Origin: Gracilariopsis chorda
Lineage: Eukaryota; Rhodophyta; Florideophyceae; Gracilariales; Gracilariaceae
Assembly: GCA_003194525.1 (NCBI GenBank)
Contig: NBIV01000042.1
Coordinates: 248,001-312,000, forward strand
Direction of reading: 5' to 3'
Length of the DNA stretch: 64,000 bases
In this document: positions 63,400-64,000 of the stretch, one piece after another
Numbering within the stretch: the first letter of the stretch is position 1
Layout: each line of letters starts with the position of its first letter
Notes under the pieces: model-generated
Databases searched by the model: none
The model's input: the letters and a program-made list of their open reading frames with translations, nothing else
What the model was told of the DNA's origin: nothing
Program-made: the position numbers and the translations under genes

Positions 63400-64000
63400 C
63401 TACATTACAAGTTGTCGACATGTAGGACAACCTTGTTTTCTCCCCAACCATTTTCGAATGCACTCCTCATGAAAAGCATGTCCGCATTCAGTCTGCACAG
63501 CGTGTTCCATCCATTCGAGACAGATGGAGCATTCGCCATTCCCCGCACACGCTTGTAATGAAGTCGCTCGTACGCTTCGCGCACGACGGAGTAAAACGCT
63601 GCCATATGACCGTGATGACACTCCTGCAGCACGAAGCTCGCTTTCCACCAAGCTGAAACCGCGAAGTTGCGCGATTGAAAGCGCTGTTCGGCCGTACCGA
63701 TCTCGCGCCCGAATGTTACAAAGTCCGAGTCGAAGTAGCAGCCGTACCGTCTGCACACGCGCCGATTCCACGATTTGCTCGCCGTTTAACGCTGCATGTA
63801 ACAGATCCTCCCCGAAACGAGCGTGGATGCGCGAGGTCACGTTGCGTTCGTTCTGAGTTACGAGGGAGATGTACTTCGGTTGACAGCCTCGGGTTGATAA
63901 CCATGCCAAATCAGTTGCCAAGCCATCCGTCCATTTGTCGTTTCGTCGGAGTGCTACTATCAGTGCGTTAAACGCCTTGGCGCAAATCTGTGTTTGAACA
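63400..64000 (-). CDS. Ankyrin-like repeat and RING-H2 protein (5' end beyond window)
   Basis: The frame is open from the window edge to TAG 63402-63400, about 200 codons, with no start inside the window. The N-terminal part resembles ankyrin repeats (LLRLGLCNIRARDRYGRTAL, SIAQLRG). The last 50 residues form a RING-H2 finger, C3H2C3: CSICLEWMEHAVQTECGHAF, then HEECIRKWL and CPTCRQL, with all eight zinc ligands present. Such proteins are usually E3 ubiquitin ligases acting in the cytosol, with the ankyrin part binding the target. It overlaps nothing and is convergent with the SDR gene. Confidence 0.8.
   Translation of the reverse strand, partial: VQTQICAKAFNALIVALRRNDKWTDGLATDLAWLSTRGCQPKYISLVTQNERNVTSRIHARFGEDLLHAALNGEQIVESARVQTVRLLLRLGLCNIRARDRYGRTALSIAQLRGFSLVESELRAAGVSSRSYGSVLLRRARSVRATSLQACAGNGECSICLEWMEHAVQTECGHAFHEECIRKWLGRKQGCPTCRQLVM

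Noticed and set aside
63524..63856. 110-codon plus-strand ORF
   Set aside because: Antisense to the RING-H2 protein, whose zinc ligands are all present on the minus strand.

Overview
The window looks like a nuclear contig from a eukaryote, most likely a florideophyte red alga of the Chondrus/Griffithsia type. The reasons are these. About 59 kb are layers of LTR retrotransposons and decayed sequence. The last 4 kb hold short, intron-free, tightly packed genes. One of these is a secreted hedgehog-type Hint (Hog-like) protein, a kind known from red algae. The organism call is inference; an oomycete or another alga is less likely but not excluded.

Layout. Positions 1-8665 are a decayed Ty1/copia pol, continuing from before the window. 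It is split by a chromodomain Ty3/gypsy element (element 1, 613-7252), which is itself split by a solo LTR (4816-5881). Element 2 (9180-14424) is a second, damaged Ty3/gypsy element with 205-bp LTRs and a CATAC target duplication. Positions 14430-17525 hold an unrecognised decayed minus-strand coding region and an LTR-like fragment. Element 3 (17526-28645) is a large, decayed chromovirus whose 3' LTR is truncated. Element 4 (30202-48637, read on the minus strand) is nearly intact in pol. Its 5' LTR is split by element 5 (36860-48489), a large chromovirus related to element 3. Element 6 (49207-52497) is a non-autonomous element that has lost RT. Positions 52.5-58.4 kb hold unrecognised ORFs, a methionine synthase (metH) pseudogene fragment and a decayed PIF/Harbinger-type transposase. 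From 60.4 kb to the end come three apparently functional genes: the Hint protein, a short-chain dehydrogenase/reductase, and an ankyrin-like/RING-H2 protein cut by the window edge.

The most notable feature is that all three large Ty3/gypsy elements (3, 4 and 5) carry an extra ORF between pol and the 3' LTR, on the strand opposite to pol. Elements 3 and 5 share one homologous family of about 600 residues, unrecognised. Element 4 carries an unrelated 399-residue protein with its own TATA-like box and a possible papain-like cysteine-peptidase triad. Elements 3 and 5 also carry internal copies of their polypurine tract at matching places in pol.

Method limits: LTR borders and target duplications were read by eye. 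Protein family calls rest on motifs recognised in translations; no database search was run.
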